Part shown: positions 34,542 through 43,399 of the stretch, one piece after another
How the letters are laid out: each line of letters opens with the position of its first letter
How positions within the stretch are numbered: position 1 is the first letter of the stretch
Position numbers and translations under genes: made by a program
Notes under the pieces: model-generated
The model's database searches: none
Seen by the model: only the letters and a program-made list of their open reading frames with translations
What the model was told of the DNA's origin: nothing
Origin: Pristionchus mayeri
Taxonomy: Eukaryota > Nematoda > Chromadorea > Rhabditida > Neodiplogasteridae
Reading direction: 5' to 3'
NCBI GenBank assembly: GCA_036245805.1
Contig: BTRK01000003.1
Location: 32,381,215 to 32,445,214, forward strand
DNA: 64,000 nucleotides

Positions 34542-35339
34542 CCCTACACCTCGTCCCGTGATCAGTGTGACCGGTAGGGGAAATTGGGCGAAAAGTTTTG
34601 CGGGTTTCCTTTGATTTCGATGTGACCGATAGAATCGGTGTCAAAATAATTCACCACTCTGGGCGTTACCAACCATAAAACCTTGACCCTCACCTCGCGA
34701 ACGATCTAGCAGATAGATTTAATTTGAAAATCGCATTAATTCACCCGAATTTGTTTTCGTATTTGTTGTTTCAGATATCACCACTGTGGATGATGTGCAA
34801 TATGAACGCATTGTTACCACTGCTAGTTGCCAAATTGAAGGAAACAAACAAAATGCTCGAATTTCAAATGTAACGATCAAGCATTATTCTTTGCAGCTCT
34901 ATGTGGATACAATTTGCAAAATGTTCGTAGGAAGACTTAAAGTTAAGGGTTTGCATTTTCTTCTTATTGTTTGATCCCGCCATCGCAATTACACTGCACA
35001 TAAGCACATCTCGAAAGAACATACGCGGAAGAGGGAATATTATTCATCCACTTACTTGCGATAGATGAAAACAAAGTTGATGAACAAACAAAGTTTTGAA
35101 AAAAAACGTTCAGTCTGAGAGGATTTAGCTGCAACGCGCCGAGAAGTAGCACTAACGCAATGCTAAAGAGATACTGCCGCCCTTCTGCCTCCCCCAGGCT
35201 TCTGCTCCCCCCTCGCTTTCAGCCTTCCACTTTCAAGTACCTACCTTCCGGCTTCCACCCCCAGCTACCCCAGCCCAGCAAGATACTGATTTTCAAATAG
35301 TTCCTCGTTAATTTGGCAGACGAACTCTCCCATACGCAT

Positions 35340-35700
35340 TCGCAGAACTCATCTGTGCTCGGGTTCGACTCACTGGAGCATAGGGTTACAGCGTCGAATT
35401 CGAACTCGAACTTCGCACGCCCCCTAGCACCTCTTCCCTTCTCTCTCCCCGAAGTTCGATCGAGCTAGGTCGATCTGCCAGAGGGTACGAATCTCGCACT
35501 CCCATCGTCGAACTTGGCACTCACCCCTTTTCCCCACGATCGAGGGGAAAAGAGTGAGAGAGGTGAGTGCGAAGTTCGATCGGAGTGCGAACCCTCTGGC
35601 ATAGAGAGTGCGAGATTCGATTAGAGAGAGAAGGGTTGACCTCTCGCCAGTGCGAAGTTCGAGGGACGAAGGGAAGTCCCCCAGAGGGTACGAAGCATCC
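35340..35700. repeat. Block of overlapping inverted repeats
   Basis: GAACTTGGCACTCACCCCTT at about 35511 pairs with GGTGAGTGCGAAGTTC at about 35562. The flanking GCCAGAGGGTACGAATCTCG (about 35478) has counterparts at about 35598-35615 and 35682. CGAAGTTCGAT-type words recur throughout. The block abuts the left end of the hAT element but differs from its repeats. Confidence 0.5.
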
Positions 35701-36129
35701 AGTGGAGTAGTGTTGGCAATTCGAGAATATCGGGACCGCTACCTCGTGATCTACTCTGACCTCGAGGTAGCGGGCCCGTAATGGAGAGACGCGCGCGTTA
35801 CGGGCCCGCTAAAAGAGAGGGAGAGGTAGCGAGCCCGCTACCTCTCGCTACCTCTCGCTACGATTACCGCCCGCTATTGTACACCGGGGCGCCAGTTTTC
35901 TTTCGGAATATTTGCATGTTCTATCCATGGCGCGAATGAAAACTATTTAAGATTGTTTGCATATTACGTCATCATTACGCAATTTGAGAATATTTGAATA
36001 TTTCGCCGTTCACAATGAACGCAAGTAATCGGAATAACTGCACTTCATATTTTCTAGAACCTTCTTTCAATATTTCATGGTATGGTAAGAAAATGGAATG
36101 ATCTCTCGAAACTAGAATTTAGGGAAGGA

Positions 36130-37215
36130 TTAATCATATTTCTTTAGTTCTTCGCTCTCCTCGCCCGATTCGTCATCCGAAGCCACTCCTGTTGTTTCAT
36201 TCGGAGCACCCGTCAGTTCATCTACCAGAATCCGTGCCGGCTGAACAGACAGCTCTCTAAAATATTCAAAGATTGGTTGCAAGTGAAAAATGAAAACTAG
36301 CCGGTCTGATGAACTAGTCTGATGAGCCAAATACTCTATCTGCGAGATATCCGGAAAGTCCATTTCTAAGGTGACTCTTGTAGATGCATCCTAATAAAAA
36401 CAGTTTGATAAAAATATTCAATGCAGTTGCAAACCAGCTGACGAGAAGAGTCTTTCGGCAGCTACAGAGGAAGGGGAGATAGTGAATAGAGTGAGGGCAA
36501 TCGATGCCAATCTGAAATCAAAAATGTTACTAATAATATCCCCCTGAGAAATACTTACCTCGGATAGATGCTCATTCTGTCTCTCCAAAAGTGAGGGGTA
36601 AGTTCCGAGTGGTATAGGGCCAGCAATACATTCTTGAACGTATCTCTTAATTTCAGAGGAGAGGGGGCAACAATGTGCAACAGTCCTGTCGAATCTCGCT
36701 TGTAGGAGAGGATAGGCAGAATCAGAGCTGCTCGGTTGGATTGCACTACTTGAGTATTTCTCTGAATATAAGCAGGATTCATGATAATTGACTGTATGAA
36801 TCGTTCCTGCGAATTTCTTCACAATCTCTTCTCTCAACGGTCAGTTTAACATACTTCAATCGATGTCACGGGATACATCAGATAACATAAAACTCGTTAA
36901 TGTATCTTTGAAATGGAAACACTTACTGGAAGTAGAATTCCCTCTTGGAACTGATCTTATTGAGATTCCGCGCCAGCTTCGTCAGAACTGTGACAATATG
37001 GTTGTCTGACCAATCGGTAAGACAAGACGACACGATGAGATGCAATTGATAGAGAAAGCAGGGAATACTAAACGCGAACATTTTCCCTGGATATACGACA
37101 TAACTTTATGAGAAATACCTTGGCAGCTTCATATCAGATACTGCTTTCAGAATATTCGATGCGCTATCGGAAGTTACAGCGACGACATTTAGATCAAATT
37201 GCTTGATTACCTAAA
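36130..37215 (-). pseudogene. hAT transposase remnant (intron-containing)
   Basis: Read on the minus strand from 37215: FDLNVVAVTSDSASNILKAV (the catalytic-region TDxAxN motif of hAT RNase-H folds), then after a short intron FAFSIPCFLYQLHLIVSSCL with LTKLARNL (the CFAHxLNL region). Further on comes SALL-type linker sequence, PSLLERQNEHLSE and, after another intron, LFTISPSSVAAERLFSSAG, the hAT C-terminal dimerisation motif. The N-terminal BED finger and the first catalytic Asp region are not visible; the RTE insertion lies just upstream. Stops between 36840 and 36900 and the missing N-terminus suggest a dead copy. Confidence 0.7.
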
Positions 37216-37235
37216 TAGATTTCTCCCTAAATAAT

Positions 37236-37740
37236 TCAATTCAATTCAATTATTTATCACATCAGGCAATAGTGCTCAGGCGAGGATGGGGGCATATTCT
37301 TCATAAACGGCGCTCCACCAATGGGGTATAAATGGTTCTCATGAGGTCATCTCGCCATCGACTCTTGGGATGGCCTTGAGGGCGGGCTCGATTGTAGGGC
37401 GTCCACACGGTAGTCGCACGCGTCCAGTGGTTGACTTGAATCTCCCGTAACTTCAGCGCCCATTTTGCTTTGCATCTGAGGGCCTCCTTATTCCAGTCGC
37501 GTACTCAATTGATCTCCGCAGTCTTTCGTTTCTCATTCGGTCCTTGAGTGTCACTCCAACTATTCTGCGCTCCATTTTCCTTAGCGTGACAGACGTTCCT
37601 TGTCGCTTGCTCGAAGTGCCCACGTCTCACTCCCGTATAGCACGGTTGATTTGATTCAGGAATCGAACAGGTGTCTCTTTGTCTTCATGCGGCTGGCGAG
37701 CAGAATCTTGCGTTATTCTTTCTTTTTGAGACGATATACT
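37236..37740 (-). mobile_element. 3' fragment of an RTE-type LINE
   Basis: Minus-strand reading gives RRIVGVTL-like and RDWNKEALRCKAKWALKL, then HWTRATTVWTPYNRARPQGH and SRWRDDL, the C-terminal signature of RTE/BovB-type ORFs, with several stops. It ends in an ATAAATAATTGAATTGAATT tail. It is inserted inside the hAT element, hence younger than it. Confidence 0.65.
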
Positions 37741-38386
37741 TCAATCGATGTGAGAGAGGGAGTAGAGGCCAAGTTGTAGTCGAACCATAGTGGTTTTCAT
37801 GTCCTCTGAATTTTTCCCTCCGTATTCACACATGAAATTTAGTCTTTTCAATAGCCACTATAGAACACTACATAATGATTATGCATACGATGAAATATTG
37901 AAAGTAGGTTCTGGAAAATATGAAGTGCAGTTATTCCGATTACTTGCGTTCATTGTGAACGGCGAAATATTCAAATATTCGCAAATTGCGTAATGATGAC
38001 GTAATATGCAAACAATGATAAATATTTGTAGTTCGGGCCAGGGATGGAACATGCAAACATGCGAAAAGAAAAGTGGCGCCTCGCTGTGAAATGGTGGGCA
38101 GTAATCGTAGCGAGAGATAGCGAGAGGTAGCGGGCTCGCTACCTCGTGATCTACTTTGACCTCGAGATAGCGGGCCCGTAAAGGAGAGGCGCGCGTTACG
38201 GGCCCGTTATATCGCTATCGTTTTACCGATCCTACAGTGGAGCATCCTTTCAATTCACTTCAATTCAATTCATTTCACAATGTGCATGCCGCTAGGCAGT
38301 CTTGAAATCTCAGTAATAATCATTTTATTCGTTCGATTTCTCCCATTGTGAACGCAATGTACAGTCATCGGAAAAAAGGCATGTGT

Positions 38387-38729
38387 TCACTGATTGCCAG
38401 TGAGTCCAGAAGGCCCAGCGGGCCCTACTTCGGGTCCCTCTCCTCCCTTGTTCGATCCCCACCAAGCGGCGTATCCGGGGTAGCCCCATCCGTATGAAAG
38501 AGCAGTGTAGCCGTAGTACGGGGAGTACGCAGCGGTATACTGTAATGAGAGGGGTTACGGTAGATCGATTAAATCGGAAGATTGAAGGAGGAAAAACTAA
38601 CGCCGAGATACTGGGCGGATGCTTGAGAGCAGAAGAGAATAGCGACAAAGCAGAGGAGGATTCTGTACGAGTTTATTGAATGAAGTGAAATTAAGAAAGA
38701 GAAGAAGCAACTCACATCTTGGAGTTCAT
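38387..38729 (-). CDS. Small secreted Gly/Tyr-rich peptide, gene A
   Basis: Exons (minus) 38716-38729, 38602-38662 and 38387-38539 encode 75 residues. MNSKIILLCFVAILFCSQ then ASA is the signal peptide. The mature part starts QYLG and contains SPYYGY, SYGWGYPGYAAWWG and a tail GGEGPEVGPAGPSGLTGNQ. Compared with its three paralogues it has lost one Gly-X-Y step in the collagen-like tail and has Thr for Ala/Pro at two sites. TATAAAAG is at 38779-38786; an in-frame ATG at 38756 lies too close to that box to be the likely start, so the ATG shared by all copies was chosen. TTTATT (AATAAA on this strand) is at 38324. It is divergently paired with gene B. The family is unknown to me; nematode glycine/tyrosine-rich secreted peptides are often epidermal or immune, which is only an analogy. 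Confidence 0.85.
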
Positions 38730-38778
38730 GGCTGAGTAGATGAAGTGAATGTTCATGCACTCCCTAACTTCTGACGGG

Positions 38779-38786
38779 CTTTTATA
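38779..38786 (-). promoter_or_regulatory. TATA box of gene A
   Basis: TATAAAAG on the minus strand, followed by CCCGTCAGAAGTTAGGGAGT. Gene C has the same box in a closely matching context. Confidence 0.7.
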
Positions 38787-39132
38787 CGCTGGAAAACTTT
38801 ATGCACATACACTAACTATTTGTTTAGAGTTGGCTTAGGTGAAGAAAACATGCAAACAGATGGCGAAAAGTTGGAGAAATATGTCAAATAGTATCAATTT
38901 CAGGCTTGACGAAGAAAAATATCGATCACATAAGGTTAATCGGACTCAAAATAGATAAGCAAATGGATATGCGGATCCCTAGCGGGTCAGAGTCAGAGAG
39001 ATGATCTGTGGTCTCGTCGAACCTCGACGTTTTCGCATGTTCAGACAAACAGTGGCGCTGTTTGCACTGCGTTTCACTGCCGTGGGACACGAGTACTCGG
39101 TATACAGAGGGACAAGAAGGCGAGAGACGAGG

Positions 39133-39218
39133 AATCTTCTGACTCTCTCCAAACCACACGCTCTCTCGTCGATCAGAGTGAGCGAGAGAGTGTATGATAT
39201 GAAGAGATCGAGACCATT
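39133..39218. repeat. H1 hairpin in the promoter of gene B
   Basis: TCTGACTCTCTCCAAACCAC and the mirror ATATGAAGAGATCGAGACCATT flank CGCTCTCTCGTCGATCAGAG / TGAGCGAGAGAGTG. It lies about 60-150 bp upstream of the TATA box of gene B, and the same copy is conserved upstream of gene D. Confidence 0.65.
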
Positions 39219-39279
39219 GCTCTGGGAGAGAGGTGAGAATAGAAGAGACTACTGACTGAGAAGATGCAAACCTGGGGAG

Positions 39280-39287
39280 TATAAAAG
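39280..39287 (+). promoter_or_regulatory. TATA box of gene B
   Basis: TATAAAAG, 49 bp upstream of the gene B start codon. Gene D has the same box followed by the same AGCTACTGAAGA. Confidence 0.75.
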
Positions 39288-39335
39288 AGCTACTGAAGAG
39301 GAGATGGCAAGAACATTCACTTCATCTACTCAGCT

Positions 39336-39691
39336 ATGAACTCCAAGATGTGAGTTGCTTTTTCTCCTTCTTCAATTCAGTTTATTCAATCAATAATATC
39401 ATGTTACAGTATCCTCCTCTGCCTTGTAGCTGTTCTCTTCTGCTCTCAAGCATCGGCCCAGTATCTCGGAGTGAGTTATCCTCCCTTTGATCTACCGATT
39501 CAATCGATCCACTGTAACCCCACTCATTACAGTATGCCGCTGCTTACTCTCCGTACTACGGCTACCCTGCTCTTTCATACGGATGGGGCTACCCCGGATA
39601 CGCCGCCTGGTGGGGATCGAACAAGGGAGGAAAGGGACCCGAAGGACCGGCCGGACCCGCTGGGCCTTCAGGACTCACTGGCAACCAGTGA
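39336..39691 (+). CDS. Small secreted Gly/Tyr-rich peptide, gene B
   Basis: Exons 39336-39349, 39410-39470 and 39533-39691 encode 77 residues. The signal peptide is MNSKIILLCLVAVLFCSQ plus ASA. The mature peptide begins QYLGYAAAYSPYYGYPALSY, continues GWGYPGYAAWWGSNKGG and ends in five Gly-X-Y triplets (GPEGPAGPAGPSGLT) plus GNQ. The tail is too short to form a stable collagen helix alone, so a cross-link or adhesion role is speculative. Its upstream region matches gene D, including the H1 hairpin and TATA box, whereas genes A and C share a different promoter. Unlike the other copies it lacks the upstream in-frame ATG (AAG instead). AATAAA is at 39748. Confidence 0.9.
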
Positions 39692-40107
39692 ACAGAGAAT
39701 GCATTTCGATGATTGTACATTGCGTTCACGACGGGAGAAAACGAACGAATAAACTGATTTTTATTGATACAATTGACAAAATGTGAAAAGACAGAAAGCA
39801 ACAAGCAGTAATCTTGAAAAAAATCGAACATTTTCGAGCAGCGATAATTCTGCATGTGACAATAGTTCGCCTTTTAATAGTGTTATTAGTTTGGCAGATC
39901 TTTCGGACGCTATGATATGAAATCATAATTACCCACGCCGGCGGCGACCCCCTTGACCCCCTATTCATGGCTGCGCACTGCTACCCTCAAATGGAGAGCT
40001 ATTATGCAGTGCTGAAGTCATGGTCAAAAATCGATCGGTAGGTCAATGGTAGGTCAAGACAAGGTACCGTACCCAATCGATAGTACAGTACTCCCAGATA
40101 CCATATA

Positions 40108-40430
40108 TGAGAGGAATCGCGATAGAATCGACCATTTGAGGGGGTGGGCGACGGTAGGAAGAAAACCTGTCATACCTGGCAACAAATTTACCTACAAGTA
40201 TGTCAAATGATGCTCTTGCAAACTACGTTGTCAGAATTTTGATATCGGTCGTCATCTTCGAGAAGGCCAAACTTGGTATTATTACTTTTCGACAGTCAAA
40301 TCGTGTGCACTTAAATTATCATAACTTTGTTTAAAATGAAGCTAGAAATTCTTTCTCTTTTTAGAAAGAAAGCTGAGAACAATCTCTACAGCATTCTCTC
40401 GGCGACATCATTCCTGGTATACAATGCCGC
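40108..40430 (+). mobile_element. Solo, diverged arm of the TGAGAGGAATCGCG foldback family
   Basis: Starts TGAGAGGAATCGCGATAGAA after a TA and follows the arm sequence of the elements at 51326 and 56953 (ATCGACCATTTGAGGGGGTG, CAAATGATGCTCTT, AGAAGGCCAAACTTGGTATT) with many changes for about 320 bp. The opposite arm is missing. It lies between the converging 3' ends of genes B and C. Confidence 0.75.
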
Positions 40431-40725
40431 CAAATAATATTACTGGAGATAACTTATGTTGGCTGTTCTCTCGTGTGTTCGCCTGACAAGTTATTGATTG
40501 AGTAAATGACTGTGTGCCGAAATCTGTGTCGAAAACTGTTACTTCATTTCCGCCGATACAGCAACTGAGCGAATGAATTTTCTTATTGCCAAATATTGTT
40601 TTTAATTCTCATGATCGTATGCGTATATCTATCGAACAGAAACAAGACACTATAAAGAATGAATTTATTCGTTGGGTGTCGCCCGTTGAGAACGCAATGT
40701 ACAGTCATCGAAGTGCAGATTGTGT

Positions 40726-41078
40726 TCACTGGTTGCCAGTGAGTCCTGAAGGTCCAGCGGGTCCGGCCGGTCCTTCGGGTCCCTTTCCTCCCTTGTTCGA
40801 TCCCCACCAGGCGGCGTATCCGGGGTAGCCCCATCCGTATGAAAGAGCAGGATAACCGTAGTACGGGGAATAAGCTGCGGCATACTGTAATGAGAGCGGC
40901 TACGGTAGATCGATTGAATCAGAAGATTAAAGGGGGAAACTCACTCCGAGATACTGGGCCGATGCTTGAGAGCAGAAGAGAACAGCGACAAGGCAGAGGA
41001 GGATACTGTAAGAGAAGAATATTGATTGGATGAATGCAATGGAAAAGGAGAAGAAGCAACTCACATCTTGGAGTTCAT
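40726..41078 (-). CDS. Small secreted Gly/Tyr-rich peptide, gene C
   Basis: Exons (minus) 41065-41078, 40945-41005 and 40726-40884 encode 77 residues, with the same signal peptide, QYLGYAAAYSPYYGYPALSY start, GWGYPGYAAWWG core and GPEGPAGPAGPSGLTGNQ tail as gene B. The promoter and 5' flank match gene A, so C is the A-position gene of a second divergent pair, yet its coding exon 3 resembles B and D more than A. That points to gene conversion or to decay of A after duplication. AATAAA (minus) is at 40664. The start was chosen as for gene A. Confidence 0.9.
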
Positions 41079-41127
41079 GGCTGAGTAGATGAAGTGAATG
41101 TTCATGCACTCTCCAACTTTCAACGGG

Positions 41128-41135
41128 CTTTTATA
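41128..41135 (-). promoter_or_regulatory. TATA box of gene C
   Basis: TATAAAAG on the minus strand followed by CCCGTTGAAAGTTGGAGAGT, closely matching the gene A promoter. Confidence 0.7.
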
Positions 41136-41306
41136 CGCAGGCAAACTCCAAGAGTACACCCTAACTATTTGTTTAGAGTTGACTTAGGTGAAGAAAACAG
41201 GCAAACAGATGGCGAAAAGTTGGAGAAATATGCCAAATAGTATCAATTTCAGGCTTGACGAAGAAAAATATCGATCATATAAGGTTAATCGGACACAAAG
41301 TAGATA

Positions 41307-42608
41307 TCACGCGTCTTCTGAGAGATTGCACGAAAACGGACCCCCTGCGGAACTAGGAGCCCCAACTTTGAGCAGTATCCTCGGGAAATTTATGCTGGAG
41401 TATATTGGGGACATGAAAACTTTTGGCGTTGGCCGTTTTTTTCAGAACCGGCTTTTATGTATTTTCCGGTTCTGCTCCCGGCCCTACCATAAATCAGCTC
41501 CCAGTTGAGCTACAAGGATGGAATGGTGCTCAAAAAATCCGCAAAATTATTTCCAGAAACTTTTCTGTCGACGTCGAAAACGAACGAAGTTATCTTTATG
41601 TTGAAAATCGTGAAAAACTTATTTTTAAATCGAAAAATAAATACTAGCGGCTCGGGGACCCCCCCTTTAAGAAACTTCTAAGACCGGATTCGGATTCTAT
41701 GATATCGAATTAGTCTAAGAAAAAATAGAGCTAAGGTCGGGAGGCGTGACAATGTACATCTTTTGAGCCAAAAACACCGAAAATGCCCGTATTTTCACAA
41801 TTTCGGGAATTTCGAAGCCTGACAGGTCAAACATTTTAAACTCAATCGTGTTCATTTTGGGCTTAAAATGCTTCAAAATCACTCATATTGATAATTCTTG
41901 ACAATTTATGTCAATTGAGGACAAAACTATTTTCGCCGAAAAATCACTGTTCTTTCGAGGAACCCGTTCGAAAACGAGATTTTTCGACGAAAATATTTTT
42001 GTCCTCAATTGACATAAATTGTCAAGAATTATCAATATGAGTGATCTTGAAGCATTTTAAGCCCAAAATGAACAAGATTGAGTTTAAAATGTACGACCTG
42101 TCAGGCTTCGAAATCCCCCGAAATGGTGAAAATATGGTCATTTTCGGTGTTTTTGGCTCAAAAGATGTACATTGTCACGCCTCCCGACCTTAGCTCTATT
42201 TTTTCTTAGACTAATTCGATATCATAGAATCCGAATCCGGTCTTAGAAGTTTCTTAAAGGGGGGGTCCCCGAGCCGCTAGTATTTATTTTTCGATTTACA
42301 CATCAGTTTTTCACGGTTTTCAACATAAAGATAACTTCGCTCGTTGTCAACGTCAACATGAAAGTTTCTGGAAATAATTTTCCGGATTTTTTGAGCACCA
42401 TGCCATCCTTATAGCTCATCTGGGAGCTGATTTATGGTAGGGCCGGTAGCAGAACCGGAAAATACCTAAAAGCCGGTTCTGAAAAAAACGGCCAACGCCA
42501 AAAGTTTTCTTGTCCCCAATATACTCCAGCATAAATTTCCCGAGGATACTGCTGAAAGTTGGGGCTCCTAGTTCCGGGCGGTCCTGCAATCTCTCAGAAG
42601 ACGCGTGA
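41307..42608. mobile_element. 1.3-kb foldback element between genes C and D, TA-flanked
   Basis: Begins TCACGCGTCTTCTGAGAGAT and ends as its reverse complement, with TA on both sides. The arms match almost base for base to a centre near 41958, with hardly any spacer (AAAATCACTGTTCTTTCGAG is about the middle). The homologous A/B spacer lacks it entirely: AGATAAGCAAATGG there corresponds to AGATA-[element]-TATGCAAATGG here. That is direct evidence for insertion at TA. No transposase frame. It contains the GAACCGGCTTTTATGTATTT / TTCCGGTTCTG core shared with the element in the nlp-10-like intron. Confidence 0.92.
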
Positions 42609-42780
42609 TATGCAAATGGATATTTGATCACTAGCGAGTCATAGTCAGAGAGATGATCTGTGGTCTCGTTAGCCCTCAACGTTTTCGCATGTTCAGACAT
42701 TGGCGCTGTTTGCACTGCGTTTCACTGCCGTGGGACACGAGTACTCGGTATACAGAGGGACAAGAAGGCGAGAGAGGAGG

Positions 42781-42867
42781 AATCTTCTGTCTCTCTCCAA
42801 ACCACACGCTCTCTCGTCGATCAGAGTGAGCGAGAGAGTGTATGATATGAAGAGATCGAGACCATTG
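42781..42867. repeat. H1 hairpin in the promoter of gene D
   Basis: Nearly identical to the copy at 39133-39218, because the whole promoter is duplicated. It is located about 60-150 bp upstream of the TATA box. Confidence 0.65.
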
Positions 42868-42927
42868 CTCTTGGAGAGAGGTGAGAATAGATGAGACTAC
42901 TGACTGAGAAGAGGCAAACCTGGAGAG

Positions 42928-42935
42928 TATAAAAG
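42928..42935 (+). promoter_or_regulatory. TATA box of gene D
   Basis: TATAAAAG followed by AGCTACTGAAGACGAGAGGG, 49 bp before the start codon; the same arrangement as gene B. Confidence 0.75.
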
Positions 42936-42983
42936 AGCTACTGAAGACGAGAGGGCATGAACATTCACTTCATCTACTCAGCC

Positions 42984-43336
42984 ATGAACTGTAAGATGTA
43001 AGCTTGTTCTCATTCTTCATTAACTTCATCCAATCAATATTATCCTCTTACAGTATCCTCATCTGCCTTGTCGCTGTTCTCTTCTGCTCTCAAGCATCGG
43101 CCCAGTATCTCGGAGTGAGTTTTTTCCTCCTACAATCTTCTGATTCAATCGATCTACCGTAACCGCTCTCATTACAGTATGCCGCAGCTTATTCCCCGTA
43201 CTACGGTTATCCTGCTCTTTCATACGGATGGGGCTACCCCGGATACGCCGCCTGGTGGGGATCGAACAAGGGAGGAAAGGGACCCGAAGGACCGGCCGGA
43301 CCCGCTGGACCTTCAGGACTCACTGGAAACCAGTGA
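42984..43336 (+). CDS. Small secreted Gly/Tyr-rich peptide, gene D
   Basis: Exons 42984-42997, 43054-43114 and 43178-43336 encode 77 residues. MNCKIILICLVAVLFCSQ plus ASA is the signal peptide. The predicted mature peptide is the same as gene B's: QYLGYAAAYSPYYGYPALSY, GWGYPGYAAWWG and the GPEGPAGPAGPSGLT tail. An in-frame ATG exists 27 bases upstream, but the chosen ATG is the one common to all four copies. AATAAA is at 43392. It is the + member of the C/D divergent pair, separated from gene C by 1.9 kb because of the 1.3-kb foldback insertion. Confidence 0.9.
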
Positions 43337-43399
43337 ACACAATCTGCATTTCGATGACTGTACATTGCGTTCACAACGAAGAAAACGAACGAATAAATT

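Larger units (their letters stand above)
35701..38239 (-). mobile_element. Decayed hAT transposon with long subterminal inverted repeats
   Basis: AGCATCC flanks both sides (35694-35700 and 38241-38247), consistent with an hAT 8-bp duplication carrying one mismatch. The arms at about 35720-36080 and 37895-38225 are inverted copies: GCGGGCCCGTAA blocks, CTACCTCGTGATCTACT and GCGTTCA(T/C)TGTGAACGGCGAA are shared. The interior carries pieces of an hAT transposase on the minus strand and an RTE-type LINE fragment at 37236-37740. Short subterminal GGTAGCGGGC/GCCCGCTACC words are repeated, as in many hAT ends. Confidence 0.75.

Noticed and set aside
38756..38756. Upstream in-frame ATG as start of gene A (and equivalents in C and D)
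   Set aside because: It lies only about 23-30 bp from the TATA box, at or before the expected transcription start, and gene B lacks it.
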